A stretch of DNA of 64,000 bases from Meconema thalassinum (Eukaryota > Arthropoda > Insecta > Orthoptera > Tettigoniidae): NCBI GenBank assembly GCA_946902985.2, contig OX336392.1:18450716-18514715 (forward strand), written 5' to 3'. Positions within the stretch are counted from its first letter, which is position 1; each line of letters begins with the position of its first letter. Under the pieces are notes generated by a model that was not told the DNA's origin, searched no databases, and was given only the letters and a program-made list of their open reading frames with translations. Shown one piece after another: positions 1 through 11,599 of this stretch. Both the position numbers and the translations under genes were made by a program.

Positions 1-1
1 A

Positions 2-2401
2 GATGCCATAGAAGAAAGCTTTTCTCCATGGCGTGCACAGGTTCTTGTTACCCACACCGAGAACCACAAGTTCCGCATGGTAGTCGACTATTCTCGGACG
101 GTAAATCAGTACACCCAACTAACTAGATGCATATCCACTTCCACGCATTGAGGATATCGTAAACAAAGTGGCAAATTATGAAGTGTTCAGTGCTATCGAC
201 TTAAAAAGCGCCTATAATCAAATCCCTATCTGAGAAGAGGACCGTCCGTACACAGCATTGGAAGCTAGTGGTAAACATTGGCAGTATAAACGAATTCCAT
301 TTGGCCCAACTAATGGTGTGCCCTGTTTCCAAAGAACTATCGATTCGATCATCCAGAAAGAGGAACTCACTGGGGTAGCAGCTTACCTAGATGATATCAT
401 AGTAGGAGGCAAGAATCAGCAAGAACATGACATGTATCTGAAGAAGTTCCTAAAAGCCGTAGAAAAGTATCGCTTGACAATTAATGATAAGAAGAGTGTC
501 TTCTCAGCTCGTACGATAAAGCTGTTGGGTTATATAATCTCCAATCATGAAATTCGTCCAGATCCTGACAGACTCACATCCTTGAGAGAACTTCCAGTTC
601 CATCTGATACTGCTTCTCTTCGAAGAGCAATGGGCATGTTCGCACATTTTTCAAACTTCATTCCCAGATTTTCACAGAAAATACATATCCTTTCGAGTGG
701 TCACTTTCCATTAAACGAAAAGGCTGTTGAAGCGTTCAATACTCTGAAAGAAGATGTGGAAAACGCACTCGTCTCAGCTATAGATGAGAAGGTTATGTTC
801 ACCGTGGAGACTGATGCTTCAGAACATTCTATTGGAGCCACCCTGTCACAAAATGGGCGGCCTGTAGCTTTTTTTTTTTCCACAAACCCTCAACAAGTCA
901 GAACAAAGACATTCATCTGTGGAGAAGGAAGCTCAGGCTATCATCGAAGCTGTCAAGAAATGGAGGCATTATTTACTAGGAAGACATTTCCGCCTCATCA
1001 CCGATCAGAAGTCAGTGGCCTTAATGTTCGAAAGCAGGCGTCATAGCAAGGTAAAGAATGAGAAGATACTGCGTTGGAACTTTCATGTTTTGACTATGAA
1101 ATCATCTACAGACCTGGACAACACAACGAAGCAGCTGATGCTTTATCCAGGATCTGTTCGGCTACCCAGTGCTATGGATTACGACTTAAGAACATTCATG
1201 AAGCCGGGATTGACGAGAATGAATCACTTCGTTAAGTCAAAGAATTTGCCCTATTCGTTGGAGGATATAAAGAAGGTTTTATCAGCGTGTAAAGTCTGTG
1301 CTGAGCTAAAACCCAGATTTATCCAACACGAGGGAAGTCTCATCAAAGCTATCCATCCATTTGAACGAATAATCATGGATTTCAAGGGACTTCTTCCATC
1401 CACTTCCAGAAACCGATACCTCCTCATCTTAGTAGATGAATATTCCTTTTGAATTTCCCTGTACGGATGTTACTTCCTCCACCGTTATAACAAAACTGAA
1501 AATCCTTTTTTCAATTTTTGGATTTCCTTCCTATATTCATTCAGATCGAGGTTCTGCCTTCATGTCCCAAGAATTGAAGTCATATCTCACGACTGTTGGG
1601 GTAGCGACGAGCAGAACGACACCGTATAATCCCCGAGGCATTGGTCAGGCAGAAAAATACGTAGGCATTGTCTGGAAAACTACACAGCTTGCCATAAAAT
1701 CAAGACAATTGGATATCCGACAGTGGGAAACAGTTTTAGATGATACCCTCGATTCTATCAGGTCATTACTTTGTACCGCAACAAACGAAACTCCCCATGA
1801 GCGTATGTTTAAACACCAACGGAGATCGACTCACGGACAAGCAACCCCTTCATGGTTATTGACTCCAGGACCTGTATTTCTGCGGAATCATACCAGGCAT
1901 TCAAAGTATGAACCATTTGTCCTAGATGTCACTCTTGTTGAAGCGAACCCCGAGTACGCTCACGTACAACTTGCTGATGGACGGGAGACTACCGTTTCAA
2001 CTAGAGACTTGGCTCCAGTACCTTCTCCAGGCAACATTTCTCAAGAATGGGAAGAAGAAAGGGAGGTAACAGAAGAGCAACATTCCAACAGATCTCTTGG
2101 ACATCACTGGCCTTCAACATCAATGGTCCCTCCTCGACCATCGGAATCTCCGACTCTGGTTCCCCACGTCCTGACTTCTCCAGAATCCCAGAGGTCGACA
2201 GAGAGTCCAGTTGCGACTTCTCCTCCTGACCAGCAACCTAGGCGAAGCACCAGATTCCTGACTTCTCCAGAATCTCAGGGGTCGACAGAGAGTCCAGTTA
2301 CACTTCCTCCAGGCCAACAACCTAGGCGGAGCACTAGAATCCGTCGCCCTCTCCCTTACCTCAAGGACTATACTTATCAGTTAGGGGGGGGGGGTGAATG
2401 A
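2..2401 (+). pseudogene. Ty3/gypsy retrotransposon pol, decayed (RT, RNase H, integrase)
   Basis: Pol of an LTR retrotransposon, entered mid-RT at the window edge, so gag and protease are not seen. Reading in order: RT fingers with WRAQVLV and VVDYS, a stop codon (TGA) near 230, then a long open stretch with FGPTNG and the catalytic YLDD at about 383-394. RNase H follows with a frameshift at an 11-T run (869-879), where the frame moves to one reading EKEAQAIIEAVKKW. There are further shifts near 1100-1190 and near 1440. Integrase keeps its first Asp (IMDFKG, about 1372), second Asp (HSDRG, about 1537) and Glu (GQAEKYVG, about 1648). A Ser/Pro/Arg-rich C-terminal tail with two similar blocks (about 2170-2340) ends at 2401. 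With at least one stop and several frameshifts it cannot make a working polyprotein. Family assignment is from motif recognition. Confidence 0.9.
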
Positions 2402-2569
2402 TATGGCTTTTCCTTTTTATAGACTTCTTGATCTCTATGGATCAGCCATAGTTAATTGCCTTTGTTTCTTCTGTATTCTTTGGTAGATGTCTGGTACGCA
2501 TCGTGTACCGGTATGTGTTAAGTTAAGATTAATAAAACCTAACAAACAGGTTTATCAAAGGGTTCATAT
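2384..2569 (+). mobile_element. polypurine tract and probable 3' LTR start of the first gypsy element
   Basis: The pol frame ends in an 11-G run (2384-2394) followed by TGAATGATATGG, the usual place for a polypurine tract and the TG start of a 3' LTR. An AATAAA polyadenylation-type signal lies near 2530. The stretch is cut at 2570 by a solo LTR of another family and may continue after 3338. Without a 5' copy the LTR end cannot be fixed, so this is an inference from position and composition. Confidence 0.5.
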
Positions 2570-3338
2570 TGTTACGTGCCACCCCCTAGTGGCACTTCCG
2601 TTAACTGGATTACGGTGGGTAGAAAGCACAACACCAATTATTGCTTTAAAGAAACGTATTGGCTTTATTGTGGGCCAGAAAGATACACCACACAAATAGC
2701 AAATACAAGCAACTAGTATCTCACTCTAGTTCCTCTCTCGCTGCCGTCACTTCCCTTTCACTCTCTCGAGCAGCTGACCGTTCACTAATTTGGCTGACCT
2801 GTGTCTAGCCGGTCTGTCACTCGCCGAAATACCTGTCCACTTCCTTGTACGCAAACTACAGTTATTTATGATAGCCAGTCACTCGCCACCACACACTGCC
2901 TCGCTGTCCGCTGGCTAGGGAACTGCCCAATGCGTTTCGCAATTCACACAATGTCTCTGTCGCCCTAGGTAAGTACACACTCCTCACACTGCTCCGTGGC
3001 TCGGAAGGAATCTCACTGGGTTTCGCATGTCACGTCACCACACTTCTGTCGCTCAGGAAAAACACGCACTAGCTCAGAAACACTGTCCTCATAAAACTCC
3101 GTTCCCTCACTGTTGAGGCCGCTTATATAGCAGGCTGGTGATTCAATGAATTATAGAATCGTCCAGGATACACGGCTTCTCGAGATTTCCATCACTGGCT
3201 GGGTCACGAATATTTTGGACCATCCCTTTCACTTCGCAGCCCGTTGCGTAGGGCGCACGTAATATACAGAGGCAGAGATAGCCCGGGGCAGCTGTGACGC
3301 ACACGGCGAGGTGACGAAACAAACTCACAGCCGTAACA
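2570..3338 (-). mobile_element. solo LTR of the second gypsy family
   Basis: On the minus strand this runs from TGTTACGGCTGTGAG to GGCACGTAACA, matching the LTR at 36723-37523 from end to end with substitutions and indels. It includes the TATA-like TATATAAG core and the distinctive GAGCGACAGAAGTGTGGTGA block. It is flanked by ATAT on both sides (2566-2569 and 3339-3342), a plausible 4-bp TSD. No internal region remains, so it is a solo LTR left by LTR-LTR recombination. It is clearly more diverged than the two LTRs of the 36.7 kb element, so it is an older insertion. It landed at or in the 3' LTR of the first gypsy element, in opposite orientation. Confidence 0.9.
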
Positions 3339-3527
3339 ATATTTATTACAAATTGAAGATCTATTTCGGGATTAAGAAGGATTTTTGAAACCTAGGAACT
3401 CTGGAGGTTACAGGAGTAATTTTTCCAACTCGCTACGAGTATTATTTCAAAAGTTAGGTTCCAAGAAGACAAGGCGGACTACATTTTTATCAGATTGAAT
3501 AAATAGGCCGTGAGTCATAGCATAAGC

Positions 3528-3765
3528 ATTCAGTCTTCACGAGCCCCAGGAGTGGGTCGCACTGTTTCACCAAGTATTCAGTCTTCACGAGCCCCAGGAG
3601 TGGGTCGTACTGTTTCACCAATTATTCACTCTCACGAACCCTAGGAGAGGGTCACACAGATTCAACGATAATTCAGTCTTAGCGAACCTTAACAGCGGGT
3701 CGCGCTGTTTCAACAACATTCAGTACCTCGTGAAACCCGAGAGGGTTATGCTGGATGAAGTCGAG
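3528..3765 (+). repeat. 48-bp minisatellite, about five units
   Basis: Units start with ATTCAGTC or close variants at 3528, 3576, 3624, 3671 and 3718, giving periods of 48, 48, 47 and 47. Each carries a CACGAGCCCCAGGAGTGGGTC-like core followed by CTGTTTCA. The first two units are nearly identical and the later ones decay progressively. A further degenerate unit may lie near 3838-3876 (CGTGAACCTAGGAGGGTTACG). It could be part of the LTR of the first gypsy element, since LTRs often carry such repeats, but that is unproven. Confidence 0.85.
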
Positions 3766-3876
3766 TATCATCTCGCTACAATACTACACGTCAAGTTGGA
3801 CCCGACAAGGGCCAAATAAGTAGCAGAAATAACCAGTATTTCGTGAACCTAGGAGGGTTACGTTGGTTCGACAGCA

Positions 3877-5935
3877 CGCCGAGATCCGAGTGGGGTCATA
3901 ACGCAAGTCAAAACTTTGCCCGTGCTTGGGGAAGTTTATGACAGGCGTCGGTCCAAAAAGGACATTCGCAGAAGAGATAGTTACAGTTCGCAAGCAGAAG
4001 TGATAGTTCGAAGTCAGATTAGATATTCAGAATATTAAACAATAATAATCCTGGCGAGGATTACGAATTATAAACAGTTATTCGTGGGACTAGTGTGAGA
4101 ACCATACATTGCGAAGTTGCTAGTTGAGACTAGGCTACGGTTCTAAGGAGCTTGTTAGCCTAATTGTAGAACCACGTGGAGAGAACACTATTGCAGCGAA
4201 CTGAGTTAGTATCGCGCCGACAGAGTGAGTTCCGCACAAATCGAACCCAGTACAGAAACTTTGAGGATAGAACTTTCCGAGGTGAATAGGAAACAGACGG
4301 AGGTAGGAGTTCAGAGACTTTCATTCGTTCAAGTAGATGTCCATGACAGGGAGTAGAGATACGTTAATACCTGCATTTCTTGGACGAGACGAAGCGAGAA
4401 ATTGTCAAAAACGTGTGAATAGGAAGGACTATAACAACGTGTTCTAGAAAGTGGAAAGAAGCATTATTGTATGCTCGAGTGAATTCATTGTAATTAATTT
4501 TATAGTGGCTTAAAGTGTTAATAAATAAGTGTAATATCGTAATTTGATGAGTAAGAGCACCCTAAGAAAGGGAAGCTAATTGAAATGGAAATGTGTGTTC
4601 AGAGTGTAAATTGTAAAGTGAAGATATATGTGAAAAGTGTAGAAATGTGTTACTTGGGTAATATGAGAGGTTAATCTACCATAATGGTGGACCAAAGGAT
4701 CCGAAATCATTGGAGAAGACCATCGAACGTGTAAGTACTCACTAATTTTCATTATCAGTTGGAGGAGAGTCGTGCATTCTGAATAATTATGTGTCACCAC
4801 AATGTAGGGAAATAATGAATATATGTGACATGCTTGTGTGTATAACAGTGATGTGAATATAACATTAGCAGGAAAATTGAATTTGAATATGAATTGGCTT
4901 TGTATAAGATGGTAAACGACCCATATATTGTTGAAAGGGTAGGAGAATTTGATGAATGAATAACGGTCATTTATTAATAATGATATGCCAACATAAAGTC
5001 AGTGTTTGAAGAAGTGCTGGAAGTTAACAGGCTTTCAATGGAAGGTTTTAAGAGAAATATAGTTTGATGCCGCTTATATTAGCGAGGATGTAAAGTAAAA
5101 TCGAGTGATTTTGCAAAGTATAAATAAGGAAGTAATCATTATTGGACGTAGTTGCCGCGGCTGACTTATGACGAGTCGAATCATCGGTCTCATTGTACAA
5201 TTGGGGAGCATATTGGTTGCTATTCGCACAGAGGTCAGCATACGGTCCGCTCTGGTTGCATGAGGTATAGAGGCCTATGAATTTGTTCCGCTCTAAATTT
5301 GGATCTTCGAAAAGCCCAGTGTAAGAGGTTTTGGACCCTTGAGATGGATTTACGCTAAGCCGTTGGTTGCTTAGAGGTTGTTGTAGCCCCCGTAATTAAA
5401 GACCGCTTAACACTCCGGGCAATGAGGATGTTCATGAATTGATTAACTTAACCGGGGCGTATTGAATAATTGATATTGAACATAAGTATAAATAATTACG
5501 GTAGGATGTTGTAAATGCGTTAAAATCCTCCTGAATGAGGAGACCTGTAACTTGCGAAGTCCAGCTGGTAAAAAAAAAATGAAGATACCACAATGTTAAC
5601 ACTCTTGGAAGCGAGACTGAGTCATAAATCTTGTGTGTCGAGCACACCACTTAAGAAAGGGTCACAGGCCGCTAGTGGCTTGTTTAGGCCTATTGGTAAT
5701 TAAAATACAGATGTTGTAAAGTTTGGTTTGGCATTATCAATGAGAGAATGGATAACATAATCCATCAGTATGTGTTATGAATGTTATTTCCTGCTAAAAA
5801 ATAGTCATAAAAAGGCCAATTTTGGGAATATTGCAGTCAAATATAACTATAAATTTTCCCAAGCGTGACGCTTTAATAGCAGAGAGTTCCTTTAATAAGG
5901 CAAAGAGAGGTGTCAGGGAGACACAAACCTCATTG
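3877..5935. other. no gene recognised
   Basis: AT-rich DNA with only short, unrelated open frames on both strands. I see no family motif, tRNA-like box or obvious tandem repeat. The first part may be the continuation of LTR or retrotransposon untranslated sequence, but nothing decides this. Confidence 0.4.
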
Positions 5936-5948
5936 ATTTGATTCAGTA

Positions 5949-6280
5949 AAATGAAAATCCACAGCCTGTTTCCAGTCATCGACCGGGTCAGGAATGGAAT
6001 GAATGAAGCCCCCATCTAGCGGCGAGGATATGAACTGTGCCGGCTGCCGAGGCCTGACGCACTCCTCTGGGGCAATGATTAAATGAATGACAGATGAAAT
6101 GAAATGATAGTGGAGAGTGTTGCTGGAATGAATTGTTGACAGGGAAAACCGGAGTACCCGGAGAAAAACCTGTCTGCCTCCGTTTTGTCCAGCACAGATC
6201 TCACATGGAGTGACCGGGATTTGAACCACGGACCCAGCGGTGAGAGGCCGGCGTGCTGCCGCCTAAGCCACGGAGGCTTC
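5949..6280 (-). mobile_element. SINE-G copy 1, full length
   Basis: tRNA-headed SINE on the minus strand. The head reads CCGTGGCTTAGGCGGCAGC (A-box-like) and GTGGTTCAAATCCCGGTC (B-box-like), and the body is unrelated to tRNA. It is bounded by a perfect 13-bp direct repeat, ATTTGATTCAGTA, at 5936-5948 and 6281-6293, the mark of LINE-type retroposition. Two other copies lie at 34834-35166 and 52288-52614 and are nearly identical over the whole length. It would be transcribed by RNA polymerase III and does not code for protein. Confidence 0.93.
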
Positions 6281-6524
6281 ATTTGATTCAGTATTGTTTA
6301 TAATTAAAGGAATGCACGACGACCCACAAAAATATAGTACTTAACATGTATTGTGAGGGAAAGAATTAATATTTGTGGATCTAATCCAATGATAAGTAAA
6401 ACATATTTTTAAAATACTCAAGGAATAGTTGTCAATTTAATGATTTGTAATGCTTAATGTAGTATGTTTATGATCATTCAAGGAATTACCCTAAATATTC
6501 TTTCTTTTAATATTGCAGAATCAG

Positions 6525-6834
6525 AAATCTAGGAAAGAAAACTGGAGGAAAATGGATCCAAGAAATCCAACAAGATCTCAAAGCAGTTGGACTCAAGATA
6601 ACAGATGCCGAGGAGAAAAATAAAATTAACACCATTCTTAAAACTCACAAATTTTCTGCAGAAATGACACACAGAAAGCCTATGGAGATTTCAGATGAGT
6701 TGAGAAAATCCCGATCTGAAAGAATGAAAAAGTACTGGAAAGAGCGCAAGAACCAAGCAGTACTGCCTTCAAAGAAGAAGTGATTGTGGAACGACTCAAG
6801 TGGTCCAATGTGACCAATCAAGATTAATAATAAT
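6525..6834 (+). mobile_element. 5'-truncated LINE, extreme 3' end
   Basis: One frame reads GKKTGGKWIQEIQQDLKAVG, then NKINTILKTHKFSAEM and RSERMKKYWKERKNQ before a stop at about 6783. This is the basic C-terminal tail found after the RT domain in one group of animal LINEs; a related tail (ERREQHRQRMRNYW) occurs at about 60950. A (TAA)n tail ends the copy, and AGAATCAG is repeated at 6517-6524 and 6835-6842 as an 8-bp TSD. Only the last hundred or so codons were copied, so it is dead on arrival. Confidence 0.72.
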
Positions 6835-7122
6835 AGAATCAGTAGATTTAGCAGAATTTATATTCATGCATGTTATATGGAAGTGAAAGTTGACATGTTA
6901 TGGGCTTAGTGGAGCCGAAATAACAGTGTCCATAGAACACTTTGTGTGGAGTGAAGGTTCATAATGTTTGGCAAGGAACCAGATTTTATTTTGATTTTAT
7001 TAATGTCATTTGATTTTTGTTTAATGTAAGATTTTGTGGAGTGCGAATTTTATTTATTAAATGTTGTTTTGTGAAGTTTCAATTTTTAGCCTATTCTTAT
7101 TTATGAAAAATAAATCCTATGA

Positions 7123-8110
7123 GATCACCTTTTGTCCGTGTGTCTGTCTGTGTGTGCGTGTGTGATGGTGAGTGTCCACCCCCTAAATAACTTCTAAACG
7201 GCCGGAGCGATTTCAATGCCACTCGGTAGATTCATAGCACTATTCCGGACGACCCCGACCGTGCCCTTCAAATTTTGTTTCGTCTCACCAATCCAACATG
7301 GCGGCTGGGCGAAGTATTTCATCAGCATTCAATATCTCCGAAACTATTACCGATATCACCCTGGAATATCTTACGATGATAAAGGGAACTACTAGAAGTT
7401 CACCTATGTGACTTTTGAAAACCTGGTAACTACAAAACCAACATGCGGCCAAGCGAAGTTGCGACTTTTAAATAGACGTTTCTCGCGATTTAACCAACTA
7501 AACGCAATAAAACATGGTACAGTATATGTTTATACACATTGTAATGCACCGACATCTAACTTTGTTAAATTGTTTACATAACCTCAAGATGGCGGCTATT
7601 GTGAAATATTTCACCGGCATTCTATATCCCTGAAACTATTAGCGGAATCACCTTGAAATTTTGTACGGAGATAAAGAGCACTGCTGGAATTTCATCTATA
7701 AGACTTTCAAAAACCGGTTAACTACAAAACGAATATAGCGGCCAAGCGATGTTGAAAATTTCAAATAGACCTTTCTCGCGATTTAATGATCCAAACGCAA
7801 TGAAACTTGGTAAAGGAAATGTTTATAAACATTGTAATGCACTGGTATCTAATTTAGTTCAGTTGTTTACATAACCTCAAGATGGCGGCTGTGCGAATTT
7901 TAAAATTAAGTTTTTATTTCTTGTGTCGTAATCATGCGATCGAAGTGAAAGTTTGAGTAATGAACCTACGCATTAATTTTCCTTTAATGGTACATGACTC
8001 TATGGCCTATACATTTAACAATCCAATATGGCGACCATCCGAAATATTTAGATGGATCTCAATATCTACGTATCTATTACACTTTTGTTTACTAAGGCAC
8101 CACTGAAAAA
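7123..8110 (+). repeat. repeat K copy 1, with internal 291-bp duplication
   Basis: Non-coding repeat starting at CACCTTTTGTCCGTGTG followed by a TG-rich stretch. ATGGCGGCT recurs at 7298, 7589 and 7882, giving periods of 291 and 293, and the sequence between is repeated (ATTTCTCGCGATTTAA-type and TTGTTTACATAACCTCAAG-type blocks), so the body is a tandem duplication with a partial third unit. Minus-strand relatives lie at 14690-15198 and about 12930-13130. No coding capacity and no clear TIR was found; the class is unknown. Confidence 0.75.
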
Positions 8111-8159
8111 CGGCTTCAAAGTTATTTTTAATCTTCATAGTATGTTTCCTGTTTAGACA

Positions 8160-8394
8160 TCTTTTTGTCCCTCCTTCCTCCTTTTCACCCTATCTTTTAT
8201 ATAGGGTGTATAATTTAAGACTTTGCACTTCTGGCTGCATCCCCGAGCGAGTACCATATGACAAGCTTGGCTCGGTTGGAAGTGTTGACAGCTGACGCAG
8301 TTGCAGATGCAGATCTCTCACCCAGTTTGGTAGTAACTATTGGCCTTTTCTTTGTCTTGATTGTTGCTCTACTTTCCAGGGAATACTTGTTGTT

Positions 8395-8427
<33 letters not shown>

Positions 8428-8570
8428 TGAATACGGTACATGAAAAGGCACCACCAAGTAGTCAAAATAGTGCACCTACGCCTTGCACAAATGTACTTGT
8501 TATCTAAAAAAAGATACAGTCAGTCCGAGAGACTAGACTTTATATCATTTCAAATGACGCATGCTACAAA
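8160..8570. other. unassigned, with (TAA)n microsatellite
   Basis: Contains a (TAA)n run at about 8396-8425, which looks like the tail of an unrecognised short retroposon. The short frames spanning the run are low-complexity and are not taken as genes. Confidence 0.45.
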
Positions 8571-8574
8571 TGCT

Positions 8575-8930
8575 ACTCATGTTAGAAAGGCTCAGGAGAG
8601 CTTTGCACTCTGCTGCATGACGTCACGCACTCGTCGTCTCCGTATCGCATAACGCAAGACCCCAGGAGTAAACTCAGACTCAACAGACTCCATTACCCTT
8701 TAACTTAGGCTTCCCGCGCGGGGAACGGAGAGCGGGAGGTGCACTCTGCTGCATGACGTCACGCACTCGCCGTCTCCGTGTCGCATAACGCCAGACCCCA
8801 GGAGTAAACTCAGACTCGGTGCATATGCACTGAACAACATGATGACGTCATACACGCCGTAACCGTAACGCATAACGGTAGACCTAAGCATAACGATGAA
8901 GTCGACAAGATCATTTGAAAGGATAAAATA
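8575..8930 (+). repeat. repeat with a tandem duplication and TGACGTCA palindromes, copy 1
   Basis: A stretch of about 77 bp at 8605-8681 is repeated at 8741-8817 (offset 136) with few changes. Each holds GCATGACGTCACGCACTCG and GACCCCAGGAGTAAACTC. Perfect TGACGTCA octamers occur at 8618-8625, 8754-8761 and 8843-8850. The right part (GAAGTCGAC and neighbouring bases near 8900) is homologous in inverse orientation to 55860-56070. TGACGTCA is the consensus CRE bound by CREB/ATF bZIP factors; whether it is bound here is unknown. Confidence 0.7.
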
Positions 8931-9340
8931 GTTTGCCTTACTATCAGTAGCCTATATTCCAGTTGTTATGGGACAGATCAGCAAACCGGCCAAATATCGT
9001 TCTTGTGGACAAAGTGCGGAAGATATCTCAGTACCCAATTCCCATAATTTGTAACAACCTGCTGTGAGAAAATCACCAAGTATCCGTCCTCGGCAGAGGA
9101 AAATGTGGAGACAGGAAAGTGTAGTGGTGCTACCCATAGCCATCTCTTCTACCGGCATCATCCATAAATCATTGTCTCGCAAATATTGGGAATACATCCT
9201 GGTCTACATATCACCATGATCCATAGTTCGCTCGTTGCTTAATGTGCCATAGAGAAGTTGCAAATAAGCTGATGATATGTTGATTTCTACCCACTCATGT
9301 GGTGAAATGAATGTCATAGTAATGATAATAATAATAATAA
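8931..9340. other. no gene recognised; short (AAT)n run
   Basis: Nothing recognisable apart from an (AAT)n run at about 9322-9341. No frame with family motifs. Confidence 0.4.
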
Positions 9341-9359
9341 TGTAAAATTGACTTCAACG

Positions 9360-9745
9360 GAGCCTTTCATCATCATTATCATTTCCCAATTCCAGTTTCC
9401 CGGGTGTGGTGTACAAGCGCTCGCCATGCCCTTCTCTCTTCATACATCTTCTGTTCCAGGACATCTTCCCATTTGTGTCCTCTCTCCTCCATGTCTGATC
9501 TTACGGTCTCTATACAGCGTTTTCTTGGTATTCCTCGTGGTCTTCTTCCTCTGAGGTTAAGGTAAAAATATTTTCTGGCAGGTCTTTCTATGTGCATCCT
9601 CATTATGTGCCCATACCACTGAAGTGTGCGTTTCTTTATGACACTGGTAGTAGGAACCTCAATGCCAGCTACTTTCCTATTAACTTCATTTCTGATCTTG
9701 TCCTTTCTTGTAGTTTGCTTCATGGTTCTGATGAGTCTCATTTCA
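9360..9745 (-). pseudogene. RTE-like LINE reverse transcriptase, C-terminal fragment
   Basis: The minus-strand frame of about 120 codons reads RTLQWYGHIMRM, then LRGRRPRGIPRKRC and WEDVLEQKMYEERRAWRALV. This Trp-Tyr-Gly-His block followed by a Gly-Arg-Pro-rich block and a final Trp-Arg motif is the C-terminal domain that follows RT in RTE/BovB-like LINEs. The 3' end carries a short (GAT)n-type tail (at 9367-9381 on the plus strand as ATCATC). The RT catalytic core is absent, so it is a 5'-truncated copy. Confidence 0.75.
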
Positions 9746-10180
9746 GTTGATTGAATTCTACGGACCGTTTATTAAACGGAAATATTTTACGGTCCCGTAC
9801 ACTTAGGGGTGACAAAACATGTTCAATCCCCCCCTCCATTAAACGGAAACTGTGTTACGTGGACAACGGAAATCAAAATACAGTATGCATTTTAACGCAA
9901 AATTTCCAAGTTCCGATTTCAGTGTTTAGAACATTTTCAGACACCATGTGAAAGTATATATTTGATTCCGTAGCTAACAAGAAATATGCAAATAGGTTTT
10001 CCTCCTTTTGTGTACGATTATTTGCCTGTTTCATGTTGCCCATGTGTACAGGTCCAGGATGGAAAGTCAGGTTGGTTCGAAACAAAGAGCGGAGTCTAAC
10101 AGGGAAGTTGCCTTTCACCGCTTCTCTTCATTATCATAATGGATGAAGTCTTAAAAGTACTGTAGTTAAAAGCCAGGATC
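9746..10180. other. no gene recognised
   Basis: Contains CCGTTTATTAAACGG-like self-complementary sequence near 9764-9779 and a C-run near 9830, but no coding motif and no repeat partner that I could find in this window. Confidence 0.4.
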
Positions 10181-10184
10181 AAGA

Positions 10185-10977
10185 AACTAATGCCTTAATT
10201 TTCGCCGATGATGTCTTGGTGTGGGGCGAGTCAGAAGAGGAGGTGCAAGCTAGACTACATCTTTGGCAGAATAAATTTGTGAACATGGGTCTTAAAATCA
10301 GCAAAACCAAGACAGTTGGTTTGGTGATGAGTAGAAATCCTTCAACGGTCCATCTAAGACTTGGAGATGAGGAGATAAATGTTGTATACAAATTTAGGTA
10401 GTATTCTTTCCTTGGACAATACCATACATCAAGAGATTCACAACAGAATACGGAAAGCTTCCAATTTCTATGAAGCTACTTTGGGACGAAACATTTCCAC
10501 AAGCTTCCAAGATTAGTTTGTCCAAGATATACTTAATACCTATACTAACATATGGACTGGAAGCAGCAACCCTTACTGGACCAACAAACAGTCGTCCGCA
10601 GGCAGTAGAAATGAAGTTCCTCCGTTCTTGCCTCCAAAAGACGATGATGGATAAAATAAGGAATGAGGACATCCGACAACAACTGGGATTGGAAAGGAGC
10701 CTGCTGGAGACACTCGAGATGGTATGGTCATATGAAGAGGATGGCTCCCCAAAGGATACCTCGAGTGTACTTTGGTCAGAGTGTCCCCGGGAAGAGACCA
10801 AGAGGAAGACCTCGCGATGTGTGGGAGAAGCAAATTTATAAGGACCTTGAAGCTAGAGATAAGAACTGGCATCAAATACAAGAACAACAGTTTATGGATG
10901 GACAGGACAAATTGGAGACGGCTCATTTATAACCGCGCCCGGCTTGCTCGAGCGAACAAACGATGATGATGATGATG
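10185..10977 (+). pseudogene. RTE-like LINE 3' end, frameshifted
   Basis: Begins inside the RT palm with LIFADDVLVWG (the FADD catalytic pair, about 10197-10225) and continues to NVVYKFR, where a TAG follows a frameshift near 10400. The next frame carries KIYLIPILTYGLEAATLTG, EMKFLRSCL and RNEDIRQQLG. A third frame carries WYGHMKRMAPQRIPRVY, GKRPRGRPRDVWEKQIY and WRRLIYNRARLARANKR. The copy ends in (GAT)n at 10963-10976, the simple tail typical of RTE-like elements. At least two frameshifts and the lack of EN and most of RT make it non-functional. Confidence 0.82.
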
Positions 10978-11011
10978 TTGTCCAGTCCTTTCCTAATTGT
11001 CACTTAAAATG

Positions 11012-11548
11012 TTGGTTGGTTGGTTCCTCAGTTTAGGGGCTGTGACAACGCGGTCATGTAGCCCCGTGTACGTTGGGTGTGTGTAGAATCTGTCTGATAA
11101 CCGGTGTTAATTGTGACGACTGATGACAGTATTAGTGTGTGTTACCTGTTTTTTAAAATTCAAGTAAGGACTGCCGACATCTGAATTTTTCAAACAGTTC
11201 CTACTTTTGCCGCCAAACGCCACCGTCAACGACTACTAGTACAGAACTTAGCTACCAGACGCCACCGCAGTCGGCTCTTGGCAACGGACGTAGGAACCTA
11301 AGAGCGTTGTTGTTTACATTCTTAACCTATACAATTTAGCTTCACACAGGTGTAATTAGTGGAAGGTTCTTTAACATGCCATAAATCTATGATATGGGAC
11401 CACCGGCTTTACTTCCCCTCCGAAGGAAGGCATACTGAGGGATTTTTAACGCTCTTAAAAAATCCCATGACTTCGGCCGGATTTGAACCCGCGATCTTGT
11501 GCATAGAAGCTCAGCATGCTACCAACTACGCCAGCGAAGCCGCCAGTA
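11012..11548 (-). mobile_element. SINE-A copy, full length
   Basis: Minus-strand SINE: tRNA-like head (GCGTAGTTGGTAGCATGCTG A-box region; GGGTTCAAATCC-type B-box) at 11470-11546, a body containing AAGTAAAGCCGG, a 3' domain with CCGGTTATCAGACAGATTC, and a (CCAA)n tail that appears as GTTGGTTGGTTGG at 11012 onward. It is flanked by CACTTAAAATG (11001-11011) and CACTTTAAATG (11549-11559), an 11-bp TSD with small differences. This is the commonest SINE in the window. Confidence 0.9.
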
Positions 11549-11599
11549 CACTTTAAATGTAAACACACAAATATAATAATAATGTTATGGTTGTACTTC

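Noticed and set aside
3528..3765. CRISPR-like array (48-bp repeats)
   Set aside because: Repeats are head to tail without unique spacers and lie in a eukaryotic repeat context.
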